A stretch of DNA of 5,438 nucleotides from Spirochaetia bacterium (GCA_021286925.1 JAJTBL010000135.1:1-5438), one strand, 5' to 3'; positions 1-5,438 are shown, counted from the stretch's first letter. Numbers and translations: made by a program. Notes: generated by a model not told the origin, from the sequence alone.

Positions 1-1
1 A

Positions 2-403
2 AGCTCACCGGGCAAACCATATACCGTGCTCGAACTGCGGGATGGCAAGACACTGGCAGCCTATGCGATTATCTGCAAAATCACGGGCAGGGATTCAACC
101 TATGATATCAGATATTTTGTTGTCGATAGGGACTATCGTCATACCGAAGGCGGCAGACATCTTCTGGCCTTGATTGATCAAGAACTTCTGAAGGCATATC
201 CCTATGCAGTCATTCGGGCAGAATTTTCCACCAGAAAGCTGATCGGCCTTGGTGCAAAAACGCTTGAAGACGCTGGTTACCGGCTCATTGGGCATATCAA
301 GGATTATCACGGCGAAGGTGATGACTATTATTATTTTATCCATGTAGCCTACCGGCACAAACCTGTTTTTGAAAAGCCGGAGCTCGATATCGATTCGAAT
401 TGA
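2..403 (+). CDS. GNAT-family N-acetyltransferase, 5' end outside the window
   Basis: This is the last 133 residues of a probable acetyl-CoA-dependent N-acetyltransferase; the substrate cannot be told. The frame is open to the left edge. The GTG at 26 has no Shine-Dalgarno sequence and falls inside what looks like the central beta sheet (ELRDGKTLAAYAIICKI), so the true start is probably upstream. The core GNAT pattern is visible: a beta strand (IRYFVVD) leads into YRHTEGGRHLL, which resembles the acetyl-CoA pyrophosphate-binding loop R-x-x-G-x-G/A and its helix. A C-terminal LEDAGYRLIGHIKDYHGEGDDYYYFI segment is like the motif-B region and closing strands of the fold. The gene ends 39 bp before the fructokinase start, on the same strand, so the two may be co-transcribed. 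The fold is fairly secure; the biological role is unknown. Confidence 0.75.
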   Translation, partial: SSPGKPYTVLELRDGKTLAAYAIICKITGRDSTYDIRYFVVDRDYRHTEGGRHLLALIDQELLKAYPYAVIRAEFSTRKLIGLGAKTLEDAGYRLIGHIKDYHGEGDDYYYFIHVAYRHKPVFEKPELDIDSN

Positions 404-427
404 AATTCCAAAAAAAGCATACATATT
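400..427 (+). promoter_or_regulatory. possible sigma70 promoter for the fructokinase gene
   Basis: TTGAAA (400-405) and CATATT (422-427) are separated by 16 bp and overlap the stop codon of the preceding gene. The -35 box matches consensus at 5 of 6 positions and the -10 box at 4 of 6. Transcription would start near 433-435, just upstream of the favoured start codon at 443 and after the other in-frame ATG at 431. Weak evidence; read-through from the upstream gene is the alternative. Confidence 0.35.
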
Positions 428-442
428 CACATGGGGGTCTGC

Positions 443-1333
443 ATGCGAATTGGGGCCATTGAAGCGGGCGGAACCAAGTTTATTTGTGGAATAGCTGAAA
501 CGACATATGGACAATATGGCTGGGAAAAACCGGTTATCAGAGAGAGCGTATCAATTCCGACCACAATACCAGAAATTACCTTGCAAGCTTGTCTTGAATT
601 TTTTAGTTCCGCCGAGCCTGTGGAGCGATTAGGCATTGCATCCTTCGGACCGGTCGAATTGGATCCGCTTTCGCCGCAGTATGGATTTATCACAACAACC
701 CCAAAGCCGGGCTGGAAACAGACTGATATAGTCGGTTTTTTCAAAAATGCTCTGCAGATACCGGTGTTTTTCGATACCGATGTCAACGGCGCGGTTTTGT
801 CGGAGCATCGCTGGGGGAACGGAAGAGGCTTGTCCGATTTTGTCTATATCACGATTGGAACAGGAATTGGCGGCGGAATCATGGCAAACGGCAAGCTTAT
901 CCATGGAGCTATGCATCCAGAGCTCGGCCATTTCTTGCCCCAAAAGCATCCACAGGATGTTTTTGCCGGCCTCTGTCCATTCCATGGAGCCTGCCTTGAA
1001 GGCCTCGCTTCGGGCCCGGCCATAGCAGCGCGCTGGGGAATTCCCGGGGAAAAGCTGCCAGACGATCATCAGGCGTGGGACATGGAAGCCTACTACCTTG
1101 CCCAGGCTTCAGCAATGCTGGCGATGACCCTCGCGACTCGCCGGATTTTGCTGGGCGGTTCTGTCGGCATGCGGCCGGGAATTGTCGAAAAAGCCCGAAA
1201 GATTTTGTCTCCAGTGCTTGGCAGTTACCTTTCCTGGCTGGATACCCAGGAAGCGATCGAGTCATTTCTCATGAATCCCCTGCTCGGCAATCAGGCTGGC
1301 ATTCTTGGCGCTGCTGCGTTGACATTGGATTAA
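443..1333 (+). CDS. ROK-family fructokinase
   Basis: This is a cytoplasmic sugar kinase that most likely phosphorylates fructose to fructose-6-phosphate with ATP. The product is 296 residues, normal for this family. Visible motifs are the N-terminal phosphate loop IGAIEAGGTKF (the variant with Glu before AGGTK seen in fructokinases of the YdhR/ScrK type), the catalytic-Asp segment FDTDVNGA, and the second phosphate loop ITIGTGIGGG. The ROK zinc motif follows: ELGHF, then LCPFHGACLEG, giving a His, Cys, His, Cys set as in Bacillus subtilis YdhR. An in-frame ATG lies at 431, but 443 is preferred: GGGGG at 433-437 sits 5 bp before it, and family members begin a few residues before the GAIEAGGTK motif. 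Some relatives act on mannose or other hexoses, so the exact sugar is inferred. No sugar transporter or hydrolase is nearby to name the pathway. Confidence 0.92.
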   Translation: MRIGAIEAGGTKFICGIAETTYGQYGWEKPVIRESVSIPTTIPEITLQACLEFFSSAEPVERLGIASFGPVELDPLSPQYGFITTTPKPGWKQTDIVGFFKNALQIPVFFDTDVNGAVLSEHRWGNGRGLSDFVYITIGTGIGGGIMANGKLIHGAMHPELGHFLPQKHPQDVFAGLCPFHGACLEGLASGPAIAARWGIPGEKLPDDHQAWDMEAYYLAQASAMLAMTLATRRILLGGSVGMRPGIVEKARKILSPVLGSYLSWLDTQEAIESFLMNPLLGNQAGILGAAALTLD

Positions 1334-1342
1334 AGCATGTGG

Positions 1343-1384
1343 CGCTTTGCTGGCATTTGCGGCCCGCAAGCGTTCAACCGCTTG
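1343..1384 (+). other. short inverted repeats after the fructokinase gene
   Basis: Two overlapping, mutually exclusive small hairpins are visible: TTGCG/CGCAA (1357-1361 with 1365-1369) and CAAGCG/CGCTTG (1367-1372 with 1379-1384). Neither is followed by a T-run, so this is not a convincing intrinsic terminator. Fructokinase transcripts may continue through the tRNA to the terminator at 1544. It may be only mRNA 3'-end structure, or chance. Confidence 0.25.
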
Positions 1385-1411
1385 ATTACGGCCTGCCAGT
1401 CTTGCTATATT
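1382..1411 (+). promoter_or_regulatory. sigma70-type promoter for tRNA-Thr
   Basis: TTGATT (1382-1387) and TATATT (1406-1411) are separated by 18 bp. The -10 box carries an upstream TGC, giving an extended -10 (TGnTATATT). Transcription would start near 1417-1419, leaving about 43 nt of 5' leader before the mature tRNA at 1461, to be removed by RNase P. Good match and correct placement; not proven. Confidence 0.6.
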
Positions 1412-1460
1412 CACTGACGCATTGTGCCGTGCTTGACTGCCGCGGCACGGTACAAAACAA

Positions 1461-1533
1461 GCCGGGATAGCTCATTTGGCAGAGCGGCGCACTCGTAATG
1501 CGCAGGTGTCGGGTTCGATTCCCGATCCCGGCT
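1461..1533 (+). tRNA. tRNA-Thr, anticodon CGT
   Basis: The 73-nt sequence folds as a full cloverleaf. The acceptor stem GCCGGGA/TCCCGGC is perfect over 7 bp, the D stem is GCTC/GAGC with GG in its loop, and the anticodon stem is GCGCA/TGCGC with loop CTCGTAA. The T stem is TCGGG/CCCGA with loop TTCGATT. The anticodon CGT (1494-1496) reads the threonine codon ACG. The anticodon arm closely resembles that of E. coli thrW, the tRNA of the same specificity. The variable loop is 5 nt (AGGTG) and the discriminator base is T. CCA is not encoded, so it must be added by the nucleotidyltransferase. The gene has its own promoter upstream and a strong terminator 10 bp downstream, so it appears to be a single-gene unit. 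There is no integrase or repeated 3' tRNA end nearby. Confidence 0.97.
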
Positions 1534-1543
1534 TTAGTGCTTG

Positions 1544-1590
1544 AGCCCATTTCAGAACTCGGTGAGTTCTGAAATGGGCTTTTCATTTTT
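1544..1590 (+). terminator. strong intrinsic terminator of the tRNA-Thr unit
   Basis: A perfect 17-bp inverted repeat (1544-1560 with 1564-1580, arms AGCCCATTTCAGAACTC and its complement) has a 3-nt loop GGT and is followed by TTTCATTTTT on the plus strand. On the minus strand no T-run follows the stem, so termination should be efficient mainly for plus-strand transcripts. The hairpin could still protect the 3' end of the convergent permease mRNA, whose stop codon is at 1601-1599. The stem is longer and more perfect than most terminators. Confidence 0.9.
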
Positions 1591-1598
1591 CGCGATTT

Positions 1599-2876
1599 TC
1601 ATTTCCAGACAAGGTAGGTCACAAGCGCCGAAACAACCGTTGTGATCAGGGTAAAAGGTCCGGCCAGCTTGAGCCATGAGAAAAATGAGACCTTGCTGCC
1701 CGCTTTTTTTGAAAGACCGGTGGCAACAACGTTTGCAGAAGCACCGAAGGGGGTCAGGTTGCCGCCCATGCAGGAACCAATCAGCAGACCAAACATGAAA
1801 AGCTCAGGCTTTACCTGCATGGCTTTCGCCAAACCGGCGGCGACGGGCAGCATCGCGACAATATAGGGAACGTTGTCTACAAAGCCTGAGACAACCACGG
1901 AAAACGCGATGATGATAATGTATCCAAGCGCAATCCGGCCGCCAATGATGCCTGAAAGCCACCTCGCTGCCTCATCAAGCGCTCCTGTTGCGGTAATACT
2001 GCCGATGACGATAAAAATGCCAGCAAGAAAAGCCATAGTGTCCCAATCAAGCCCAACCAGCATTTTTTTAACAGTCTCATGGGACTCATGCATGAAGAAG
2101 CGGAGCCAGACGAGGCCAATAATCGCCAGCGCCGTGCAGAGCAAGCCAGAAGCCAGATGGATGCCGCCTGAAGAAAATCCCGAAATGATGCCCAACCCTA
2201 CAATCATGAGAAGCAAAAGAAGGGTCGGAATCCAGCTCTGGATTCGTTCTTCGGGAACCGAAACACGCTCCCGGTCCAGATTCCGGAAAATGGCATAAAA
2301 ATACAGCGCGCCGGCAAGCGCTCCAGCCTGGACAAAGAAGAATATGGACATTTTCCCCTGGGTGAAAAAAAAGTCATTGAAGGAATATCCGGCGTAGTTT
2401 GCGAAAATCATGGAGGGCGGATCTCCGACAAGGGTGGCGGTTCCTTGCAGGTTCGCCATGACAGCGAGCCCGATCATGAAAGGTGCCGGGCTTTTTTTCA
2501 GCTTGCGCGAAAGCTCGAGCATGATCGGAGCCATGACCAGCACGGTGGCAACATTTTCTACAAAAGCTGAAATAAAGCCGGTCATCAGCAATATGATCAC
2601 GATCGCAGCGCCGAGCGTCGAAGATTTGTCGATGATTTTCTCAGCCAGATAGGCCGGAACTCGGGAATAAATGAACAATTCCGCAAGCACGAGACTGCCG
2701 AGATAGATCAGCAGGATGTTCCAGTTGATGTAATGCAGCAGCGCTTCACGAAGCGGCGCGAGTCCGGTTACGATAAGGATCAGGGCGGCGCCCAGCGAAA
2801 ACCATGATTTTTTTTGTGGAAAGAGAATGATGCCGAGATACATGACCGCGGCGACAGCAGGCACCAGTAGTGTCAT
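1599..2876 (-). CDS. ArsB/NhaD-type membrane permease, candidate Mn2+-linked exporter
   Basis: This is a 425-residue polytopic inner-membrane transporter of the ion transporter superfamily (ArsB, NhaD and P-protein relatives). About 11 hydrophobic segments are visible, and the two halves carry the repeated family motifs. The first half has SAFVENVAT (residues 103-111) then ATLVGDPPS (147-155); the second has SGFVDNVPY (330-338) then GGNLTPFGASANV (371-383). A short soluble stretch (about 199-213, DRERVSVPEERIQ) separates the halves. The start at 2876 is chosen because GGAG lies 7 nt upstream and it gives normal family length. The frame stays open upstream to 3134, but that extension is translated riboswitch and terminator sequence. 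Family members export arsenite or exchange Na+/H+, or move carboxylates and other anions. Because a manganese-type riboswitch controls this gene, Mn2+ efflux or a Mn-linked function is inferred, but the sequence alone does not show the substrate. Compared with the usual family motif, Glu107 replaces Asp and Ser155 replaces Asn. Confidence 0.9.
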   Translation of the reverse strand: MTLLVPAVAAVMYLGIILFPQKKSWFSLGAALILIVTGLAPLREALLHYINWNILLIYLGSLVLAELFIYSRVPAYLAEKIIDKSSTLGAAIVIILLMTGFISAFVENVATVLVMAPIMLELSRKLKKSPAPFMIGLAVMANLQGTATLVGDPPSMIFANYAGYSFNDFFFTQGKMSIFFFVQAGALAGALYFYAIFRNLDRERVSVPEERIQSWIPTLLLLLMIVGLGIISGFSSGGIHLASGLLCTALAIIGLVWLRFFMHESHETVKKMLVGLDWDTMAFLAGIFIVIGSITATGALDEAARWLSGIIGGRIALGYIIIIAFSVVVSGFVDNVPYIVAMLPVAAGLAKAMQVKPELFMFGLLIGSCMGGNLTPFGASANVVATGLSKKAGSKVSFFSWLKLAGPFTLITTVVSALVTYLVWK

Positions 2877-2883
2877 TCTGATA

Positions 2884-2887
2884 CTCC
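2884..2887 (-). promoter_or_regulatory. ribosome binding site deciding the permease start
   Basis: GGAG on the minus strand is 7 nt upstream of the ATG at 2876-2874. It lies just beyond the terminator T-run, so it is transcribed only on read-through. The in-frame ATG at 2909 has no comparable site and lies inside the terminator stem. Confidence 0.8.
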
Positions 2888-2890
2888 ATG

Positions 2891-2933
2891 AAAAAAATAG
2901 CGAGACCATACGGACTCGGCCGTACAGTCTCGC
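2891..2933 (-). terminator. riboswitch-controlled intrinsic terminator in the permease leader
   Basis: On the minus strand the arms GCGAGAC-TG-TACGG and CCGTA-TG-GTCTCGC pair over 7 bp and 5 bp with a symmetrical TG/TG internal loop. The apical loop has 6 nt (CCGAGT). The stem is followed by TA and seven T residues (2897-2891), then the ribosome binding site. The 5' arm (2933-2920) contains the 3' conserved segment of the aptamer and the 3' side of its closing helix. Aptamer and terminator therefore compete for the same bases. Confidence 0.85.
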
Positions 2934-3043
2934 CTCTTCTTTCACAAGAATGATTATGACCGGAAACCCGGCGCGGCTTAAGCGCCATTTGTTTCGTCCT
3001 GACGACCATAATCGCCGCTCTGAAAGCGGCTGGCTACTCCCTG
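2925..3043 (-). promoter_or_regulatory. yybP-ykoY family manganese riboswitch aptamer
   Basis: Minus-strand reading. The order is closing helix P1 (CAG at 3043-3041 with CTG at 2927-2925), then the conserved GGGAGTAGCC (3041-3032). P2 follows (GCCGCT/AGCGGC, 3030-3014), then P3 (GATTATG/CATAATC, 3013-3007 with 2958-2952). P3 encloses the facing segments GTCGTC (3006-3001) and CCGGT (2963-2959), with an outer GGCGC/GCGCC hairpin beyond them. P4 is TTCTT/AAGAA (2950-2937), and the 3' conserved segment is GGCGAGACTG (2934-2925). This matches the family pattern GGGGAGUAGC, GUCGUC/CCGGC in P3, and GCAAGAC, recalled from the Lactococcus lactis example. Family members bind Mn2+ between the two conserved loops and usually raise expression of Mn export genes. 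P1 is weaker than usual: beyond CAG/CTG it pairs only with a mismatch and a bulge. The assignment rests on motif and helix matching, without a covariance-model search. Confidence 0.87.
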
Positions 3044-3053
3044 AAACAGATAC

Positions 3054-3083
3054 AGTATACTGCCGCTGTTCGGGAAAAATCAA
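3054..3083 (-). promoter_or_regulatory. sigma70-type promoter of the riboswitch-permease unit
   Basis: On the minus strand TTGATT (3083-3078) and TATACT (3059-3054) are separated by 18 bp. The start of transcription would be near 3046-3048, a few bases before the 5' strand of the aptamer's P1 helix, as expected for a riboswitch leader of about 170 nt. The -10 box lies in the palindrome AGTATACT, so TATACT also reads on the plus strand (3056-3061). No -35 box accompanies it there. Confidence 0.7.
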
Positions 3084-3157
3084 GAATTCTTTGGGCTGGA
3101 GCAGCAAAATGTGCCTCGGCATAGAAATTCGCACGCGTTCCAGGATATAACTGCCCT

Positions 3158-4981
3158 ATGAATCTTCTTTCCCTGAAAGACATTTCCCTTTCACTCAAAT
3201 CAGGCCCGCTCTTTGAGTCGGTCACAATCGATATCGATGAAGCCGATAAAATCGGACTGATCGGCCTCAATGGCAGCGGAAAATCCAGTTTTTTAAAACT
3301 GATAACAGGCGCTGCGGCGCCGGACCATGGCGAAATTGCACTGGCCAAGCGCTTTTCATATTCATTTTTGCCGCAAAAATCCGAATTTTCCGAGAACACG
3401 ACATTAGGCGATTTTCTCTACCTCGGCGACGCGACGGAAATTCTGCATCCTGCCGAAGAAGAGCCCCGGGTGTCGCTGGAAAATCGATATTCAGCGCTGT
3501 GCAAAGAGCTGAACCTGCCAGCCCTCGACACGCCCATGAAATTCTTTTCGGGCGGGGAACTGAAAAAAGCTGAGCTGGCACGGGCACTGGCACCCTCTGC
3601 CCGCCTCCTCATTCTGGACGAACCGACCAACCATCTCGATGTCGACACGATCGAGTGGCTCGAAAAAAAACTGCAGACAAGCCGCCAGGCGATCATTCTG
3701 GTTACCCACGACCGCTGGTTTCTCGATGCTGTCGTGACGCGAATCGCGGAAATCGACCGGCACACGATTACCATGTATCCGGGAAGCTATTCCAGGCATT
3801 TGGAACGGAAGGCTGTCATCCTCGCGGGACTTGAACGCGCGGAAAACAAGCGCCTTGCAAATCTGAAAATCGAACTAGCTTGGCTCAACCGGGGCGCCCG
3901 TGCGCGCGCGACTAAAAGCGAACGCCGCAAACAGGAAATCAGAGCAATGAGCGAATCCCTGCTGGAAAAGCCGCCCAGCGCCTATTCGTTTTCTTCATCG
4001 GAAACACGGCTCGGGAAAAAAGTCTGCGTGATGACCAATGTTTCGTTTTCCTATGGTACAAAGCAGATACTCAAGGATTTTTCATTCGAATTTCAACCCG
4101 GCGAAAAGCTGGCGATTGTCGGACCGAACGGTTCGGGCAAAACCAGCCTACTCAAGCTGATTTCCGGTATGCTGACACCCGATTCCGGCACGATTGAACT
4201 GGGCGCAACGGTCCGGCTTTCATATTTCAGGCAGACCAACGAAAGCCTTGACGGAGAAAAAAGCATTCTGGCCTTTATTCAGGAACACGCGGACCATTTT
4301 AAACTGGCTGACGGCTCAGTGCTTGACGCCGAACTTTTGCTGGAACGCTTCGGCTATGACCGCGATTTTCGAAACCAGAAAATCAAGACACTTTCCGGCG
4401 GCGAGGTGCGGCGTTTGATGCTGGTTCGAATTCTGGCTGAATCCCCGAACATGCTTCTTCTGGATGAACCGACCAACGATCTGGATATCGAAACCATAGA
4501 GCGCCTTGAAGAATATCTCGAAGATTTCGGGGGAACCGTCATTCTGGTGTCCCATGATCGTTTGCTCGTCGACAAACGCGCGCAGAATCTGCTCATTTTC
4601 AAAGGCAACGGGGTGATTGAGCGATATTCGGGAAGCTATCTCGAGTGGAGTGAGCGAAAGGAACAGGAGATTTCGGCGCTGCCGTCAGCTGAAAAATCAA
4701 AATCGAAAAAACCTGCTGCGGCGGAGAACAGGCGCGACAACCCCCAGAAAGCTTCTGCCGGCCGCGAAAAGCTCAGCTTCAAGGAAAAGCGCGAATTTGA
4801 AAACCTGCTGAACGAAATTGACGCGCTGGAAAACGAAAAACGTACGCTCGAGGAAAGCTTTGCCAATCCGAAAGCGTTCGGTTCAGACATTCAGTCAGCT
4901 CACGCGCGGTATGGAGAAATCGAAAGGCTGCTGGAACAGAAAATGGCTCGATGGGAATATCTGGCGGAGCGCGAAGGCTGA
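3158..4981 (+). CDS. uup: ABC-F family ATPase, Uup-like
   Basis: This is a 607-residue soluble protein with two ATP-binding cassettes and no membrane segments. ABC-F proteins act on ribosomes or, for Uup, in ribosome-linked functions and DNA branch processing. Cassette 1 has Walker A GLNGSGKS (36-43), signature SGGEL (131-135), Walker B LLILDEPTNHLD (150-161, catalytic Glu155) and His184. Cassette 2 has Walker A GPNGSGKT (322-329), LSGGE (412-416), LLLDEPTNDLD (433-443, Glu437) and His466. Both sites look active. The inter-cassette linker (about 212-285) includes WLNRGARARATKSERRK, typical of Uup. A lysine-rich tether (about 510-540) leads to a charged C-terminal coiled coil (540-607), also a Uup feature. 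The ATG at 3158 gives the expected family N-terminus, but its only Shine-Dalgarno candidate, AGGA at 3142-3145, is 12 nt away, so initiation may be weak. No clear plus-strand promoter was found. The gene is divergent from the permease; ilvE follows after 91 bp. Family placement is firm; the Uup assignment is less so. Confidence 0.93.
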   Translation: MNLLSLKDISLSLKSGPLFESVTIDIDEADKIGLIGLNGSGKSSFLKLITGAAAPDHGEIALAKRFSYSFLPQKSEFSENTTLGDFLYLGDATEILHPAEEEPRVSLENRYSALCKELNLPALDTPMKFFSGGELKKAELARALAPSARLLILDEPTNHLDVDTIEWLEKKLQTSRQAIILVTHDRWFLDAVVTRIAEIDRHTITMYPGSYSRHLERKAVILAGLERAENKRLANLKIELAWLNRGARARATKSERRKQEIRAMSESLLEKPPSAYSFSSSETRLGKKVCVMTNVSFSYGTKQILKDFSFEFQPGEKLAIVGPNGSGKTSLLKLISGMLTPDSGTIELGATVRLSYFRQTNESLDGEKSILAFIQEHADHFKLADGSVLDAELLLERFGYDRDFRNQKIKTLSGGEVRRLMLVRILAESPNMLLLDEPTNDLDIETIERLEEYLEDFGGTVILVSHDRLLVDKRAQNLLIFKGNGVIERYSGSYLEWSERKEQEISALPSAEKSKSKKPAAAENRRDNPQKASAGREKLSFKEKREFENLLNEIDALENEKRTLEESFANPKAFGSDIQSAHARYGEIERLLEQKMARWEYLAEREG

Positions 4982-5016
4982 AAAATTCGATATGAATAAA
5001 GATGCAATGCCAGGAC

Positions 5017-5045
5017 TTGCATTCCAGCAAACAGCGGAGTAAACT
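5017..5045 (+). promoter_or_regulatory. weak candidate promoter for ilvE
   Basis: TTGCAT (5017-5022) and TAAACT (5040-5045) are separated by 17 bp, which would start transcription near 5052, about 20 nt before the ilvE ATG. The -35 match is only 3 of 6. The -35 lies in a 5-bp inverted repeat (AATGC 5006-5010, GCATT 5019-5023). No terminator separates uup from ilvE, so co-transcription is equally possible. Confidence 0.25.
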
Positions 5046-5072
5046 CGCCGAAACTATAGATGGAGGCACAAT

Positions 5073-5438
5073 ATGTCTTTTGAGAGCATGGTGATTCCAG
5101 GATCCTTGGAACCTGCCCAGCTTGCATCTCTCGATTGGGGGAAGATAGGATTTTCGCTGACGGTTACCCCCTACATGGGCGGAAGCGTCGCCGGCCCTGA
5201 TGGAGCATTCGAGCCCTGCACCGTGGTAAAAACCGGCGTCCTAAAAGTGCCGCCCCAGGCCTGCGCCCTGAATTACGGACAGGCGATGTTTGAAGGGATG
5301 AAAGCCCGGATCGGTGTTGACGGCAAAATTAGGCTGTTCAGGCCGGAAGCCAATGCCGCCAGAATGGCTAACGGGGCTGCGCGGTTCATGATGCCCGCTC
5401 CTTCAGCCGAACTTTTCATTGAGACCGTCACCAAAGTG
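5073..5438 (+). CDS. ilvE: branched-chain amino acid aminotransferase, 3' end outside the window
   Basis: The first 122 residues of a PLP-dependent transaminase that interconverts leucine, isoleucine and valine with their 2-oxo acids, using glutamate/2-oxoglutarate. It acts in the cytoplasm in the last step of synthesis or first step of breakdown. The start at 5073 has an excellent ribosome binding site, GGAGG at 5062-5066, 6 nt upstream. The sequence follows the longer BCAT type shared with eukaryotic mitochondrial and cytosolic enzymes rather than the short E. coli IlvE. Indicators are the N-terminal extension with IGFSLTVTPYM (25-35), then GVLKVPPQACALNYGQAMFEGMKA (55-78) and DGKIRLFRPEANAARM (83-98). 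The frame stays open to position 5438. The PLP-binding lysine and the C-terminal half lie outside, so catalytic completeness cannot be judged. The leader shows no leucine-, isoleucine- or valine-rich attenuator peptide. Confidence 0.93.
   Translation, partial: MSFESMVIPGSLEPAQLASLDWGKIGFSLTVTPYMGGSVAGPDGAFEPCTVVKTGVLKVPPQACALNYGQAMFEGMKARIGVDGKIRLFRPEANAARMANGAARFMMPAPSAELFIETVTKV

Noticed and set aside
26..403. GTG at 26 as the true start of the acetyltransferase
   Set aside because: There is no ribosome binding site, the frame is open to the window edge, and the N-terminal part of a GNAT fold would be missing.
1433..1438. TTGACT as -35 box close to the tRNA
   Set aside because: No -10-like hexamer occurs at 16-18 bp downstream; the 1382-1411 pair is far better.
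1075..1470. Plus-strand reading frame running from the fructokinase gene into the tRNA
   Set aside because: It is out of frame with the fructokinase, overlaps the tRNA promoter and the start of the tRNA, and resembles no protein family I recognise.
1461..1590. tRNA gene as an integration (attachment) site
   Set aside because: There is no integrase gene and no repeat of the tRNA 3' end in the window; both flanks look like ordinary chromosome genes.
1873..2298. Plus-strand reading frame of 141 codons inside the permease gene
   Set aside because: It is antisense to a well-recognised transporter, with methionine-, serine- and proline-rich composition typical of an antisense shadow, and has no recognisable domain.
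2877..3134. N-terminal extension of the permease (86 extra residues)
   Set aside because: It is polar, unlike the family, lacks a ribosome binding site, and coincides with a promoter, riboswitch and terminator.
4992..5042. 16-codon reading frame upstream of ilvE as an attenuator leader peptide
   Set aside because: It has no Shine-Dalgarno sequence, contains only one leucine and no isoleucine or valine, and no terminator follows.

Overview
The window is ordinary-looking bacterial chromosome of intermediate G+C. It holds five protein genes, two of them cut by the window edges, one tRNA gene and one metal riboswitch. The organism cannot be placed from this sequence. Nothing points to a phage, plasmid or insertion element: there is no transposase, integrase, CRISPR array or long repeat.

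Layout. Positions 2-403 (+) are the 3' part of a GNAT-type acetyltransferase. Positions 443-1333 (+) are a ROK-family fructokinase with an intact zinc-binding motif. Positions 1461-1533 (+) are a tRNA-Thr with anticodon CGT, preceded by its own good promoter and followed by a strong intrinsic terminator (17-bp perfect stem). Converging on that terminator is a minus-strand gene, 2876-1599, for a 425-residue membrane permease of the ArsB/NhaD (ion transporter superfamily) type. Divergent from it, 3158-4981 (+) encodes an ABC-F ATPase resembling Uup. Positions 5073-5438 (+) are the first 122 codons of a branched-chain aminotransferase (ilvE), which runs off the window.

The most interesting part is the divergent region 2877-3157. 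Read on the minus strand it contains, in order, a sigma70-type promoter, an RNA with the conserved segments and helix layout of the yybP-ykoY manganese riboswitch, an intrinsic terminator whose 5' arm overlaps the aptamer's 3' conserved segment, a Shine-Dalgarno sequence, and the permease start codon. This is the arrangement expected of a transcriptional ON switch. It suggests the permease is made when Mn2+ is high, so the permease is a candidate Mn2+ (or Mn-linked) exporter from a family not usually given that role. The remaining genes (sugar kinase, tRNA, translation-linked ATPase, amino-acid enzyme) are housekeeping genes with no obvious shared pathway.
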